64,000 nucleotides of DNA from Diphasiastrum complanatum (GCA_029204225.1 MU832090.1:1-64000), one strand, 5' to 3'; shown: positions 24,163-36,100, numbered from the stretch's first letter. Notes: generated by a model from the letters alone, not told the origin. Numbers and translations: made by a program.

Positions 24163-25990
24163 CTCCCTCTTGAACCTTGCAGCTTTGTACGTGTAATCCA
24201 ATTGCCCTTCTTTGCTTGGCAAAGAGTGACTTGTCGAGCGGTTTCGTGAGCAGATCTACAATCATATTTTTTGATTTTATATACCTGGAGCTCTCCTTTC
24301 GAGATCAAATATCAAATGTGATGGTACTTCAGAGGTATGTGCTTTGTCTTGGAATGGAAGACGGGATCATGGGACAGATAGATGGCACTCTGAAAGTCTA
24401 GCATCATTATGCTTGGCCCTCCTTGTGGTATCCCAATTGCCTCCAACATCATCTGCAGCCACACTACCTCATTCACAACCTTTGAAACTATGACATATTC
24501 AGCTTCGCAAGAGGATTGAGCCACCAAGGTTTGCTTTTTGCATATCCAGCTAATTGCAGCTTCGCACGCTGTCATCTTTGCAGCTTGCCCAGCTCTGTAC
24601 CCTTCAAATACTATAGGATTCGTTTGGCCATTTGCCAATGTGCCATACCAGGATTTGAAGAGAATTGGCTCAATGCGTAAATAGAGAAAGCTAGATCGGG
24701 TCTGGTACAAATTGTCAAGTACATCAGGCTACTAATTAAGTTCTGGTAAAGTACACCTGCCATCTTCTGTTCTTCATCTTCCGTTTTTGGGCAATCTTGT
24801 TTTGTGAGCTTGGCTCCAGGTATCATTGGTGTGTCTTTCTCTTTGCAGTTCATCATGTGGTACTACTTCAGCACTTTTTTGGCATACTCAAACTGACTCA
24901 AGTGCATTTTGCCCTTTGTTTGATCTTTTTTTATCTCCAGCCCTAGGCATTTTGTTGCTTCTCCAAGATCTGTGATTTCATAGCTTTCACAAATCTGACT
25001 CTTCGTGTCTTTGATCAGCATCAAGGAATCTCCTATCATTAGCGAATCATCCACAAAAATGGTCAGTATCACAAAATCCTTTCCTACTTTTTTAATGTAG
25101 ACATTGTAGTCTAGTTGAGTAGGATTGAAGTCTGGAGACTTCAAAAGACTATCAAGCTTTTTATACCAGGCTCGTGATGCCTGTTTTAAACCATAGATGC
25201 ATCTCTACAATTGACAAACATATTGTCTGTTGTCGGGGTCTTCATAGCCTTCAAGTTGCTTCATGAAGATTTCTTCCTCTAGATCTCCATGGAGAAAGTC
25301 TATTTTCACGTCAATCTGGTGAATTTCCAGATTGTCTTGTGTGGCGTATGCAAGGAGTAGCCTTATGCTTGTCATCTTGACCATGGGCGAATATGTGTCT
25401 AAATAGTCAACATCATATCTCTGCGTGTAGCCCTTTGCGACAAGCCTTGCTTTGTAGCAGCCAATAGTGCCATCTGAATTCAGTTTTTTCTTGTACACCA
25501 ACTTGCAGTTGACTATTTTTTTGTTTTTTGGTAGTGGCTCTAGTGTCCATGCCTCGTTTCGCCTCATCGACTCGATCTCCTCTGACATTGCCTGCTTCCA
25601 AAATTCTCCGTTTGGACTCTGGATAACTTCTTGGTATGTTGTTGGCTCTGCTGTAAAGCTGCAGTACTCGAACTGTGTGTCTTCGCTCCATTGAAGATTG
25701 TTAGACTAGTGGTCTAGAGGTCTTCTTTGTCTCGTTGACCTTTGAGGTTCGTTTCATCGCTTTTCGAACGTTTTTTGTTCGTGGGGTTGATCCTCTGCTT
25801 CCTGCTGCTCTAGAGTCTGCGGCTCTGCATTCTGATTTGATGTCTATCCTCGATCTCCCTCTTGAATGGACAACAGTGTGAAGATCTCATGGCCTCTTTT
25901 GTCTTTTAGTCCAGGAAATGTGAACTCATCAAACTTCACATCTCTGCTCGAAACGACCTTCTTCGTGGTTGGGTTGTAGAGCCAGTTTCG
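24163..25990 (-). pseudogene. Copia linker, RT and RNase H, decayed
   Basis: From 25950 the minus strand reads SSRDVKFDEFTFPGL, the acidic linker, then RT (MSEEIESMRRNEAW, YKARLVAKGYTQR, HGDLEEEIFM), FVDDSLMIGD (Tyr of YVDD replaced by Phe, both Asp kept), the thumb and RNase H (SSCEAEYVIV). Frameshifts or stops fall near 25200, 25145, 24860 and 24710, and the sequence after KTKHIPLKYHH is damaged. This family differs from elements A and B. Confidence 0.82.
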
Positions 25991-26040
25991 GGCCTTGAAA
26001 CCTTGAGACCTGTGACTATGTCTTTTTTGCTCATGTCATG

Positions 26041-27240
26041 CAGGCTCTACATGTTTAAATGATACATTCTCCTATGCCAGAGTTGATTTTCATTTTCTGA
26101 AGCATTTAATATGCTATCAGAGTTGTTGACTATTTTGGCCTGGTAGAGATTTTCTTCGCTGCATCCGATCGTCGGCAACTTGTTTGTCGTCTTCTCAATC
26201 ATACGGCATGTATTGTCGTCGAACAAAACTCGAATACCTAGATCTGCCATCTTGGAGATAGATACCAGATCTTTTATGAGTGAGGACACATAGAGCACTC
26301 TTGGCAGCTCTGCTTGGCATGACAATGTTTGTAGCTGTAGAGTGCTGATGCCTTTGACATCGTGTCTACTTCCATTGCCTAGAATCACTACTATGTTGTT
26401 TTCGAGTTTGTGAAAGTCGATCAAGACCTTGTTGCAGGTTATGTGTGATGTTGCTCCTGAATCAATGACTACATCGCAATTGCATTTAGAGTAGCTTGTT
26501 GAAGCTTCATCGAGAATCATGAAAGCTGTATCACCTCTTTCAGCATCCTTAAATGACTCTACAACCTTTGCCTTTTCAGCTTTGTTCTTTCTTTTTGGGT
26601 TGAATCTGCAATCGTATGCAGAATGCCCTTTCTTCTTGCAGTGCATGCAAGGTATTGTTGGATTGAACCAACATTTGTTGGCCATATGGTGGCAGTAATC
26701 GCAAGAAGAAGATTGTTGATTCGAGGACTTTGTCTTTTCGAATCTTGGCTTGCTTTTGTTTTTCTTTTTCCCTTTCGTGAAGAGAGATTTCTCTTGATCA
26801 CTGCTTTCCTCTCCTTCGTCTCTCATCAGTCTCTCATCAATGACAAGGATGACTGCTTTGTCGAATGTCATATCTGCTAGACTCAGTATGAGCATTCTCA
26901 GTGGCTGATAGGACGTCAGTAGAGATTTTCGAAAGTACATCAGCTATTGTGGTGTTGGGACCTGGTGCTCCTATCCTAATGTAGCGAGTTGAGCAAAGAT
27001 CATTTTGATCTTCTCAACGTGCTGATCCAACTGGTTCCATCCCACCGTATGGATTGTAGCTGATTGTGAAGGTGCATGACTGAAGTTGCAGTCCTCACTT
27101 CATACTTTTGTTTCAATCTTTCTCACACTGCATGGCTGCTTTTGCAGTCTTCAATCTGCATGAGTAGATCTTCATTTATGGATTAAATGATGATCGCCAT
27201 TGCGCGCTCATCTTTTTTGATCCATTCAGCTCTCCTCGGG
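26041..27240 (-). pseudogene. Copia gag and protease, integrase core missing
   Basis: The 297-codon frame 26940-26047 carries a basic gag tail, two Cys/His boxes (CDYCHHMANKCWF, CMHCKKKGHSAYDC), protease VIDSGATSHIT with the catalytic Asp intact, and the pre-integrase start LWHRRMYHLN. It then stops and passes within 60 bases to the post-integrase linker, so the catalytic core is deleted. Upstream to 27240 the gag N-terminus is readable in broken frames (WIKKDERAMAII, LLMQIEDCKSSHAV). It belongs with 24163-25990. Confidence 0.8.
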
Positions 27241-27266
27241 TCTCCCTATGGAGACCCTCTTGGGGC

Positions 27267-28139
27267 TTGTGCACAAGGAAACCCTTTCTATCATGTTTTC
27301 TAAGGCTTCTTTGGCATTGCATCGAGCTCGGCTTCTCTCTTATGCGGGTCCAGGTGTGGGGGCTTGGCTGTCAGCTCCGACCTATCATTCATTCCTTTCG
27401 ATTGTCTTTGACCATCTTCACCACTGTTCTTTGTCTTTGCTTGGGGCTATCTCATCCTTCAGTCTTGGGTCTCTCTAGGTGTGTTTGTGGTCACCCTATT
27501 GATGCTCTTGCTATCCACCCCTTCCACTATCCTTCTGGGAGTGAGCGCACAGCTACGCATGATGTTGTCAGAGATGTAGTGGCCGCTATAGCCAGAGATG
27601 GAGGATTCCATGTCCTCAGAGGATAGTCTTATGTCCTTCCTTCTATCACGTCCCACTGTTCCCGCAGACATGTTGGCATTGTCCTCTCTCAAGATGGACT
27701 TTGTAGTTTGGCAGATGACGTTGTTGCTGATCCCACGCGTGGTGACCTATTGTCTCACTCTGACTTCACACTAGGGGAAGCGGCAGACATGGCAATACAA
27801 GAGAAGAAGAAAAACTACTCCGACAAACACCCAACTGATGCTTTCCTTCCCCTAGCAATTGAGACTTATGGCACCTTGCATCGACACTTTGAAAATTTTC
27901 TTCGCATTTGTTCTCATCAAGTAGTAGAGCATCAAGGTATTCCTGGCTCTATTCTCCTGGCTTCTTTCAAACAGCATATTTTCATTGCCCTGCAATGTGC
28001 TCAGGCCCTATCAATCCTGCAACGGGCGATGGTGGCTGGGTCTGCTACATCTCATCTCTCTTCATTAGCCGACTCACCACCTCTTCGCTTTTTTGATCTG
28101 TTGCAGTCAGTTGGCAGACTCCCACTGACATCATCATAG
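27267..28139 (+). pseudogene. C-terminal part of a non-LTR (LINE-like) retrotransposon protein
   Basis: One frame, GC-richer than its surroundings, is broken by a single TAG at 27624-27626. It shows a Cys-rich CVCGHPIDALAIHPF box, then HDVVRDVVAAIARDGGF, SRRHVGIVLSQDG, ADDVVADPTRGDLL and a region with EKKKNYSDKHPTD and PLAIETYG. This order (Cys/His box, then an endonuclease-like RRxxI...DVVxxDPT block) is what I remember from C-termini of plant non-LTR RT proteins. That is recall, not a search. The RT itself is absent. The left end abuts the truncated copia gag at 27240. Confidence 0.55.
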
Positions 28140-28466
28140 TTTATACACTTATTTTTAATGCAAGGATCTGGATTAATCTTAGCTTTACTGCAAGCTTTGC
28201 TCTTGTTTGAGCTTACTTTTGCAACTTCCCCTTCGGGATGAATTCCTACCTCAATATATAGAGGGTAGATTCCGGTGCATGAACCCATGCAACCTCCATG
28301 CAGTTCAACCATAAATAGGTCTCATCTCCTCATGCAGTCCTCCTGCCTATATCCTCGTCACATGTACATGCAATAATCCATATGTCTCAAGTATCTGGGT
28401 CCTCTCAAGGTAATTAGTCACAAACAGGCGTCGACCTGGAATTAAATCATGACATGACCAATAATC
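28140..28466. other. Non-coding, possibly LINE 3' tail
   Basis: It follows the stop of the LINE-like frame and precedes a copia remnant. No poly-A or simple tail is obvious, and I see nothing else. Confidence 0.3.
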
Positions 28467-29289
28467 TCAAACACTGGAGGGTCGATCAACCATATTAGGA
28501 CTATTCCAGGTCCCTAACCAAATATGGCCATAACAAGAACCGTCAAGCCTTGGAAATCCATGAGTAAAAGAGTACAATAATGATGCTAAGCCAGCTCCAT
28601 AAGACTCCATATAACTAGTAGGTAGCACTAGTCCTTCTTCAAGATCCATTGGATACAAAAAGATGATAATAGATTCACCAAATTTTGACAATTTCCACAC
28701 ATTGACATAACATAGCTCAAACGTAAAGTTAGATGAGTAAAGTATGTTTGAACAAGACTTCATTGCTGCTCCTCTGACTTCACTTGAGTCTTCAATAATC
28801 TGCAAAAACAAATCCTTAGTGCCTTGGCCATTTGATTCTTCTTTGATGCTCTTGACTAGCTCTAAATTGCCAAATTCCCATTCGTGTTGATGAAGCTCAT
28901 TAAGATCAACCTCTTGATCTTCCTCTTGACATCAAAACCATTGACCAAAACCTGTTTTCCAAAACCACAAATAACATCCATTTCATGAAGATAGCCATCA
29001 ATATGCATAACATCATCCACACAAGAAGATGTACCAAAACATGTGAGTAAAGCCAAGTTTGTACCTTCCACAACTTGCTTACCCTTCTCATCATATGTAA
29101 GCCTTGTTGGCTTTTACTTTGACTTGAGGATCTTCTTGGAACTTGACTTGGAGAGGCATCTCCACCATCATTATCCATAGATCCATCACCATCAAGAAAT
29201 TTAGGAGAAACAACATGAAGATTGTTAGTTTCGTCAACATCAACTTTCCGTGGTTCATTGTCTTCTTCAAAGATGACATCTCTAGAAAT
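28467..29289 (-). pseudogene. Linker plus non-RT C-terminal region
   Basis: The linker (RLTYDEKGKQVVEGTN, LALLTCF) is followed by CVDDVMHIDG, GFGKQVLVNGFD and a 114-codon frame (28811-28467) with FGESIIIFLYPMDLEEGLV and YSFTHGFPRLDG. The plus-strand element at 5075-5830 has the same series (SCVDDAMQVDIG, GKQILFNGFDG, VDLEDGLVQPT, SATHGFPRFDG). In autonomous relatives RT begins at this point; here it is absent. The function of the replacing region is unknown. Confidence 0.65.
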
Positions 29290-31413
29290 GAGAACTTTGC
29301 TTGTTTAAGGAATGTAAACCTTGTAAGCCTTGCTTACTTCACTATAGCCAACAAACACATCCTTCTTTGATGAAGGATCTTCTTTAGTTCTATCATCAAC
29401 AGTGATATTGACAAAACAAGTACAACCAAAGATCCTACAATGCTTGACACTCAGCCTCCTACCATAGAGGACCTCAAAGGGAGTCTTACCTTTCAACGAA
29501 ACAATTGTTCACCTGTTACAAAGATAGCTAGCATATGCTAAAGCACCCCCCCAAAAGGACTTAGCAAGATTAGCATGTAGTATAATTGCCTTGGCACATT
29601 CACAAAGGATTCTATTCTTCCTCTTTACCACTCCATTCTGTTGTCAAGTCCTAGGACTAGAAAACTCTCTCTTAATCCCATGTGCTATGCAAAAATCTTT
29701 GAGCTTATTTGAAATATATTCCCCTCCATTATCTAATCTCAAGCATTTGATTTTTGTATTGAATTGATTTTTTACTTCATTCTTAAACTTGACAAATGCA
29801 GCAAACACTTCATCTTTGGTTTTTTAAGAAGATAGACCCAAGTATACCTACTAAAGTCATTAATGAAAGTTGCATACATCTTTGCCCCACCATTGCTAGT
29901 TGTACTAGAAGAATGAATATCAGAATGGACAAGTTGAAAAACTTCTTTAGGTCTAGAAGTAGATCTAGAACAAGTAAGTCTATGAGATTTGGACAAGGCA
30001 CAATGTTCAATAACACTATTGTTTGCACCAAGACTTTTAGGGAGACCAAGAACATGCACTTTCTTTGCCATTACCTCCAAAGATTTGAAGTTGCAATGGC
30101 CCAACCTCTTATGCCAAACTTCTTGGTTTGTCAATTTTTCCCTAGCCATACATCCTTCATGCTTAGAGATCACACATGCATCCAGTTTGAAAAGCTTCCC
30201 CTGTCTCCTCCCTTGAGCAATCAAGGTTCCACATTTACTTATCGAACAAGCATCTCCAATGAACTCAACATCAAGCCCCTTGTCAATCATTTGACTAACA
30301 CTAAGCAAGTTCTTAGTGATTGAGGGAATGTACAATACATTCTCAAGATTAGCTTTCCTATTTGTTGAAAAAGAAATAGGAATTGTGCCTATGCCTTTGA
30401 TGTCACATTGACCATCATTTACAGTATAGATGATGTTGCTCTCTCTCTCATAAGATAATAAGGATGAAAAGCATTCCTTATGTCTTGTCATGTGAGATGA
30501 AGCTACACTATCAATCCACCAAGGATCATTCCATCTATATTTGAAAGCAAACTCGAAGTCATAACAAGAGTTTCACAAATGCTATGCTCTTCTTCATCTA
30601 TTGCTAGATTTCCTTGCCTCTCAATTTGCTCTCTTTTCTTTTTATGACATTCATTAGCAAAATGACCTTTTATCCCACAACAAAAGCACTTGAATATTGA
30701 CTTATCTTTCTGGAGGAGGAAGAGTGATCATTATGATCTAAGTTACCACCTTTGGACCATTTTCCTTTGCTTTTACCTTTGCTTTGGATTTTCCTTTTGT
30801 GAAGAAAGCCTATTTACCTCACCTTGCAAGGATGCACCATCAAGCTTTGATTGCAACCTATGTTCTTCATCCAACAAGATTTCCTGCAAGTCAACCACAC
30901 TTAGCAAGACTCTTTGAATGGCAAAACTTTGCACAAGGTTAGCATGTTCATCTAGCACACCATTCAACATAACTTGGACTATTTCACCATCTTTTATGCT
31001 TTCATCAATGCATGCTAGATCATCACTTAAGGACTTAAACCTCAAGACAAATACATGAGCACTTTTTCCCTCTCTTTGTCTACTAGAAATATTTGTCTCC
31101 TTACAGACAATACCCTAGATGTGGACTTTGATTCAAAGAGTTTCTTCAAGGCATTCCATGCCTCACTTGCACTTTGACACTTACCGTCTTCCTTGAGAAG
31201 TTCATTGGTAACATTCATTTTAATGATATGAAGAGCCCTTTTAGCCTTCTTTTGTTGCTCTTGAACTATGGGTGGTCTCTCTTTAATTCCTGCAACTATG
31301 TCCATGAGTTCATTCAACTCAAGTAAGGACTCCATGCTCACTTTCCAGATAGAGTAGTTTGATGAACTCAACCTAGCATTAGTTTCTAGCATGATTCCAC
31401 CATTGGAAGCCAT
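29290..31413 (-). pseudogene. Copia gag-protease-integrase, decayed
   Basis: Gag starts MASNGGIMLETNARLSSSNY at 31413 and continues to a zinc knuckle near 30690. The protease DSG is destroyed near 30510. The 240-codon frame 30491-29772 carries the pre-integrase (VWHKRLGHCNFKSLEV), a Cys box with one Cys lost, the first Asp (LVHSDIH) and FINDFSRYTWVYLL. Frameshifted remnants supply LDNGGEY (second Asp) and a third box reading QQNGVVKRKN, where the catalytic Glu is Lys. The linker follows at 29496-29300. Loss of Glu and many stops make it inactive. Confidence 0.85.
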
Positions 31414-31942
31414 AAATATAATGATTCTTCAACTTTTAGGTTTTGTCCTAATGCACTAGCACTCACTAGTCTCTCAACAAATGATGGATAAGATATCTCA
31501 GAAGATCTAGGACCCTAAAACACTTCTATCATGAACATTAGGGGAAATATGTGCTCAAAATGGGCCCTTTAAGAAGTTTCACTTTAGAGAGAGGTTACGT
31601 AGAGAGACAATGAGAACCGGTAACTTTTGGTCGTCATTTTTTGAGTTTTTGGCCTTGCCCGACGTTTTTCTAGTATGGTTAACTTCAGACAATAGTTAGT
31701 TAAGCATGAGATGTAATAACTTTTCTTCATGCTTGTTCCAAAATTCGGGACTAGAGCTTTAAAACCGAAAATCTTGGTGTGCACAAGATAAAAACTAAAG
31801 CGGGAGAGGCAGAACTTTTGAAATCACTGTATGCTTATAGTGAAATATCAGGGGGGACAATTTTTTAATGCGACATAAACATTACAAAAGTAAAGAATGC
31901 TAGATCTATTCATATTGATTTATTGTAGTTTGATTCATTTAC
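31414..31942. other. Mostly non-coding; possible upstream exon of the following gene
   Basis: An open stretch near 31770-31865 (plus strand) reads IKTKAGEAELLKSLYAYSEI before a stop and could be a decayed 5' exon of the gene at 31943. Otherwise nothing is recognised. Confidence 0.25.
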
Positions 31943-33997
31943 ATGATTGTAGCTTTAACAATGGCAATGTTCCATTTGCATGTTGCTCTTCTGATGGAAT
32001 GCACTCCAATTATTAAGAAAAATGCAAAAGTTGTAGAGAATGTTGATGCAATAGTTAGAGAATTGAGAATGAATAATCATATGAATATAGATTTGTGGGT
32101 GGATGGATCAATTTATCCTAATGATCCAACTATCAATTTGTGTCCAGATTTTAAGTCCGTAACTCATCTTCTCAGATAGGTATGTGAAGGAAATAGCGTA
32201 TTACTTGGATATTGTCAAAGGTTGCATGATATTGGAATGCATAGCATATCTTGTCTTAATCAACAATTACAGTTTGCTAATCAACAATTGCAACGTGCAA
32301 ATCAACAATTACTTTATTATGTGCAACACACTAGTTGTGAAAACAATGCACTCAAGAATGCTATGTCAGAGTTGAATGCTACTGTCACTACTCTTCGGGG
32401 ACCAAACCAAGAAATGTTAGAATCCATGGAAAAGTTGCGATCCGAGAGTTTAAAGTCTGTTGTTGATATAAAAGTTATCAATAAGGCAATGATGAAGAGG
32501 AAAAGAAAGATAGTATCGATGAAGAATATTGATGACTTATCTACACACAGCGACAATCAGAAAAAAAGAGTTCGAGCATTCAAGTATGTTGTCATATAAA
32601 CTGTTTATTTGATTTGTATATGTCATTTAAGTTTGATTTTCACTTGATAACATGGGTTATTTATTTATCAAACATAATTTGCATATATTTGTTGCAAATC
32701 ATGTTTGGTGGCAAAGAACTAATTAACAGATTGTTCATGCATTGGATCATCTTTAAGTCATGTTTTACCAAGAAAGTCCGCAAAGGAAATGATAAAAAAT
32801 GCTCGATTTGAAAAAATGAAAAATGAAATTGTAGAGACTATTTTGATTAAGGTCCAATCATACTTGGATGCGAATGTGATACAAGGTGCATGTGATGTAT
32901 TTGGAATTAGCAAAAATGCTTATTCTAATTTTTTTAGAATAGTTAAAGAAGCTTTTTCCCAAGTGATGGTGAAGAAAATTTATCTTCCACGTTCATATCG
33001 GGTAAGATTAACTAGAAATTTTTATAATGACGGAATGTTAAAAGTAGTTAAATGAATTATACAAATCAGAATATGGTGAGCTCAATTACAACGATTGCAA
33101 TAATATTTTTCTTGATATTGAAAATGTTCTAAAATACATTATTCGATTCTATAAACTAGACGAACATCAAGTAAATGGAAAGATCATTATTGTAATAAAA
33201 TTGGATGAATCTGAAATCATCAAGGGTCAGAAGTTGGAACGATCACTTTGATGAACAAAATTTTTTATACAACTTACGGAAAAAATCATTATTCTTGGTC
33301 TGACCTCAAATATCAAATAAAATCAAAAAATCACATATGGTGGTTGGCAGCATTCAGGGTATACATTTCAATTTTTATTTAGAATATCTTTATCAACAAT
33401 TCATACCTTCATGCAAAGAATCAAGTGTCAGATACAAAATTTGGAGAGAAATTGTTCAAGCCACACGAACACTAGAAGGAAGTAATTGAGTGGAATAGGG
33501 ACAAGTGTGGACCAACTTAGACAAACTCATAGGTGTTATCAGGAAAGAAAACCTATCATCAGAAGATATGAGGACTTTGCAAAATTATTGCACCACATTT
33601 GTAAAATTTGTACATGATTGTTGGGGAAAAGACAACGTTACTCATTACATGGTGCTAATCTATATCATTATCTGGTACTTTTCTCATTCAGGTTTATATT
33701 TTTTTCTACTGATGTAACTAATCAAAACTATGGTTTGCAGCACATCCTTCTTCATCATGCAACTTATTTTGCAAAGGAATATGGGAACTTAAGTATCTGG
33801 TCATCACAAGGCATGGAAAAATTTCATTGGCAAGAAAGGGAGCATTTCATAGAACAACAAATCATGGAGGACACAGTTTTAGAAATAAATATTTAATTCA
33901 ACTTTTTCAGTGGTTTTATAGAAGAACACAATTTAGATATCAAGCTAAAAACTTGCCAAAAGTATTACAATATTTCGAAAGACATTCAAATTCATAA
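31943..33997 (+). pseudogene. Decayed multi-exon gene with coiled coil and C-terminal SQGMEK/RTTNHGG block
   Basis: Not a named family to me. Coding pieces in order: 31960-32175 (KKNAKVVENVDAIVREL); 32240-32585, a Gln/Asn-rich coiled coil built on a 21-bp repeat (NQQLQFANQQLQRANQQL) and a basic KRKRK; a donor-like GTATGT at 32585; 32770-33003 (NEIVETILIKVQSYLDAN, FGISKNAYSNFF); 33060-33240 (LDIENVLKYII, KLDESEIIKGQKLER); a shifted piece to 33350; 33490-33680 with two stops; 33740-33997 (ATYFAKEYGNLSIWSSQGME, then after a 1-base shift RTTNHGGHSFRNKY and WFYRRTQ, stop 33995-33997). The layout recalls uncharacterised, probably transposon-borne proteins I remember from cnidarian genomes. Exon limits are provisional. 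Confidence 0.5.
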
Positions 33998-34045
33998 CAA
34001 AAGAGAGATTCTTGTAATATATCAAAAATCTATTACAAAAAATAT

Positions 34046-34740
34046 TTAATTATCATCATCATCCTCTTCAAGTTTCAGACAGATGGTATTGTCATGAAGG
34101 AATAATCTCCTTTCATATGAATCCAAAAATTCTAAATTTTTCCTCTTGCTCATATCAATGTAACCCGAATAAAGGGCCATTGCAGATGATTTTTTTTGTA
34201 ACCTCATTGGGAGTATAACCCATTATCTTAATAGACAAAACTCTTTTCACAAAAATTATTTTATATGTTCCTCTTGCGTACTTACGGTCTCCTAAACAAA
34301 CTGATAATGATTTGATGGCCATAATGACAGTGGTTGCATATGGATTAAAAGATGAATGATATACACAAATCTCATTATTTTGAAAGTGTTTCAAATAATG
34401 AGATTGAGACACATCTTTTCTCTCGGCTGATACACCACGGACGCCTCCATGTCTCATACCAAAAGCATCTATTTCAATAGCATCCTGTGAAATAAATTTG
34501 GAATTATACATAACACTGCAAACTCAATAAGAAAACTGAACAATATCAATACCAATTTAATTTCTACGTACCAGATCATAATCATCGTAATTAATGACGT
34601 TCTGCTAATGTCATGTCCTCCAATTGTCTCTACATTTCCAGAGGGGATATATCTAGGCCTTGGGGGATATTTTTTTTGGATCCCAAAAATTCCTCCTCTG
34701 TAGGCAAAGTTTTTTCATGGGCTTTAGATTTTTCAATCAT
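34046..34740 (-). pseudogene. Two-exon gene with acidic C-terminal tail, unknown family
   Basis: ATG at 34740 opens MIEKSKAHEKTLPTEEEF; exon 1 has an in-frame TAG at codon 37 and a later 1-base shift, then ends INYDDYDL at 34572. A canonical intron (GTACGT...TTTCACAG, 34571-34485, 87 nt) follows. Exon 2 starts DAIEIDAFGMRHGG and runs 118 codons to 34158. A 1-base shift then leads into MSKRKNLEFLDSYERR and an acidic end LEEDDDDN with TAA at 34046-34048. The ancestral product was about 200 residues. It converges with the gene ending at 33997, only 48 bp away. No known domain was recognised. Confidence 0.5.
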
Positions 34741-34781
34741 GGCCTCCAAGGCCACAAAATCGAAATATGACAAGTGGTGCC

Positions 34782-34792
34782 CATATTTATAG
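34782..34792 (-). promoter_or_regulatory. TATA box upstream of the acidic-tail gene
   Basis: The minus strand reads TATAAATATGG about 45 bp before the ATG at 34740, implying a very short 5' leader. Together with the intron it supports a once-expressed gene. Confidence 0.4.
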
Positions 34793-34859
34793 CCAATTCA
34801 TGTTGATCACAGCCATACATTTGTCAAATAACAAATTGAGAAACACACCCTATATTTAT

Positions 34860-35030
34860 CCACCAATTAGAGTGAGACAAATTTGTACCTACGTCGGAAT
34901 ACATTAATTAGTCTATCACTAGATTCAACAAATCATCATTAGCCCTGACCCTAGAATCTGTACCTACGTCGAAATACATTAATTATTCAATCAGTAGCCT
35001 CCTCGAATAATCATTAAACAAATAATAAAA
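34860..35030. repeat. Short direct repeat
   Basis: TGTACCTACGTCGRAATACATTAATTA occurs twice about 86 bp apart (starts near 34886 and 34970; R marks the one difference). No gene is present. Confidence 0.6.
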
Positions 35031-35202
35031 AAATGATAAATTGACATCATTGAAAAATGTGTACAAGGAGAATTATTACAATCTCTCATCCTATTTAGGC
35101 AGAGTGAAGACGAGATTTTTTCTTTTGAGACAATGTTTATTCAGAACATTTTCATTAGTCGTTCATAAGGCGCTCCAATTTTATTTTATTTTTTGCGTTT
35201 AG

Positions 35203-35783
35203 ATATCGAATCAACGCGCCTGACAAAAGATGGTTATTCTCCATTTGGACTGCGCGCGTCGAATTGCTATTGTAGGAACAATTTTTTTTTTGAAATTTTG
35301 GAAACTATTGGACCCCGTTATGCATGTTCAAAGCTTGATTTGGTAGACTCTTCATACTGTCCAAAATTACGCATAATCTATCGAGTCAAGCTCTAATCAT
35401 TCATATTCTGTCAAATATCAATTCAATGCGCGAGAATAGCACCTCTAGTTTTCTCATGTTGTATATGCGCATTGATTAGCTATCGGGTGACATACTGGCT
35501 ATCGGATCAACGTGCCTTTGGAGAAGACAATGATTTTTCACCTGGACTGTGCGCGTCGAATCACTATTGTAAAAAAAAAAAAAATTGGAAAATTTTCAAA
35601 ATTATTGGAGGGTATTTTGCATGATCGAATCTTGATTCGATAGACTCTTCATATTGTCCAAAGATAAGGAGAATCTATTGAGTCAAGCTTTGATCATTCA
35701 TTTTATTTTCCAATATCGGTTCAGCGTGCGAGAATAGCCTCTCTAGTTTTCACATGCAGTATATGCGCGTCGATTTTCTATTG
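35203..35783 (+). repeat. Two-copy tandem unit (~290 bp) with GCGCG-bearing ends
   Basis: Units 35203-35487 and 35499-35783 align along their length. Each starts TATCGRATCAACGYGCC, contains GGACTGYGCGCGTCGAAT, a poly-T or poly-A run, GATAGACTCTTCATA-type text and GCGAGAATAGC, and ends near TATATGCGC. Starts and ends carry inverted versions of one motif, so each unit may be a small inverted-repeat element. Confidence 0.7.
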
Positions 35784-36092
35784 GGTGAAATAATTGTCGT
35801 TGGAATTTTCCGAAATTATAATGAATGGATATAAAAAAAGTCAAATATTTATAGCTTAACCTTGTCAATTTCAACAGTAAATTGTAGATGTGACCATACT
35901 TTTGTAGCTTTAATTGTAGATGTGACCATACTTTAGTTAAAATTAATTTTGGTTTATTCGATATCGACTAATCATTTTGATGATAGATGGATATTTAGTT
36001 TGATTTGATTGACAAGCCTCGGAGTATTCATCATCGTAATCTGGACCTCGAACATTCAACCCACCATGTTTGCAATCATTTCGGATTTTCTC

Positions 36093-36100
36093 TATATATA
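36093..36100 (+). promoter_or_regulatory. TATA box before the H3-tail ORF
   Basis: TATATATA preceded by TTCTC lies 233 bp upstream of the ATG at 36333, with no ATG-rich clutter between. It is a plausible promoter for the histone-like ORF. Confidence 0.35.

Larger units (their letters stand above)
28467..31413 (-). mobile_element. Non-autonomous copia: gag-protease-integrase plus unrelated C-terminal part
   Basis: The 5' half (minus strand from 31413) is normal copia. After the integrase-RT linker the sequence changes to a non-RT region shared with the 3368-6848 element. No LTR, primer site or polypurine tract is visible at either end, so it is truncated on both sides (near 31420 and 28467). 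Confidence 0.7.

Noticed and set aside
34158-34484. Possible histone H4 similarity (MRHGGVRGVS against H4 ARRGGVKRIS) in the acidic-tail gene
   Set aside because: Only about ten residues match and nothing else resembles H4; most likely I was primed by the nearby H3-like sequence.
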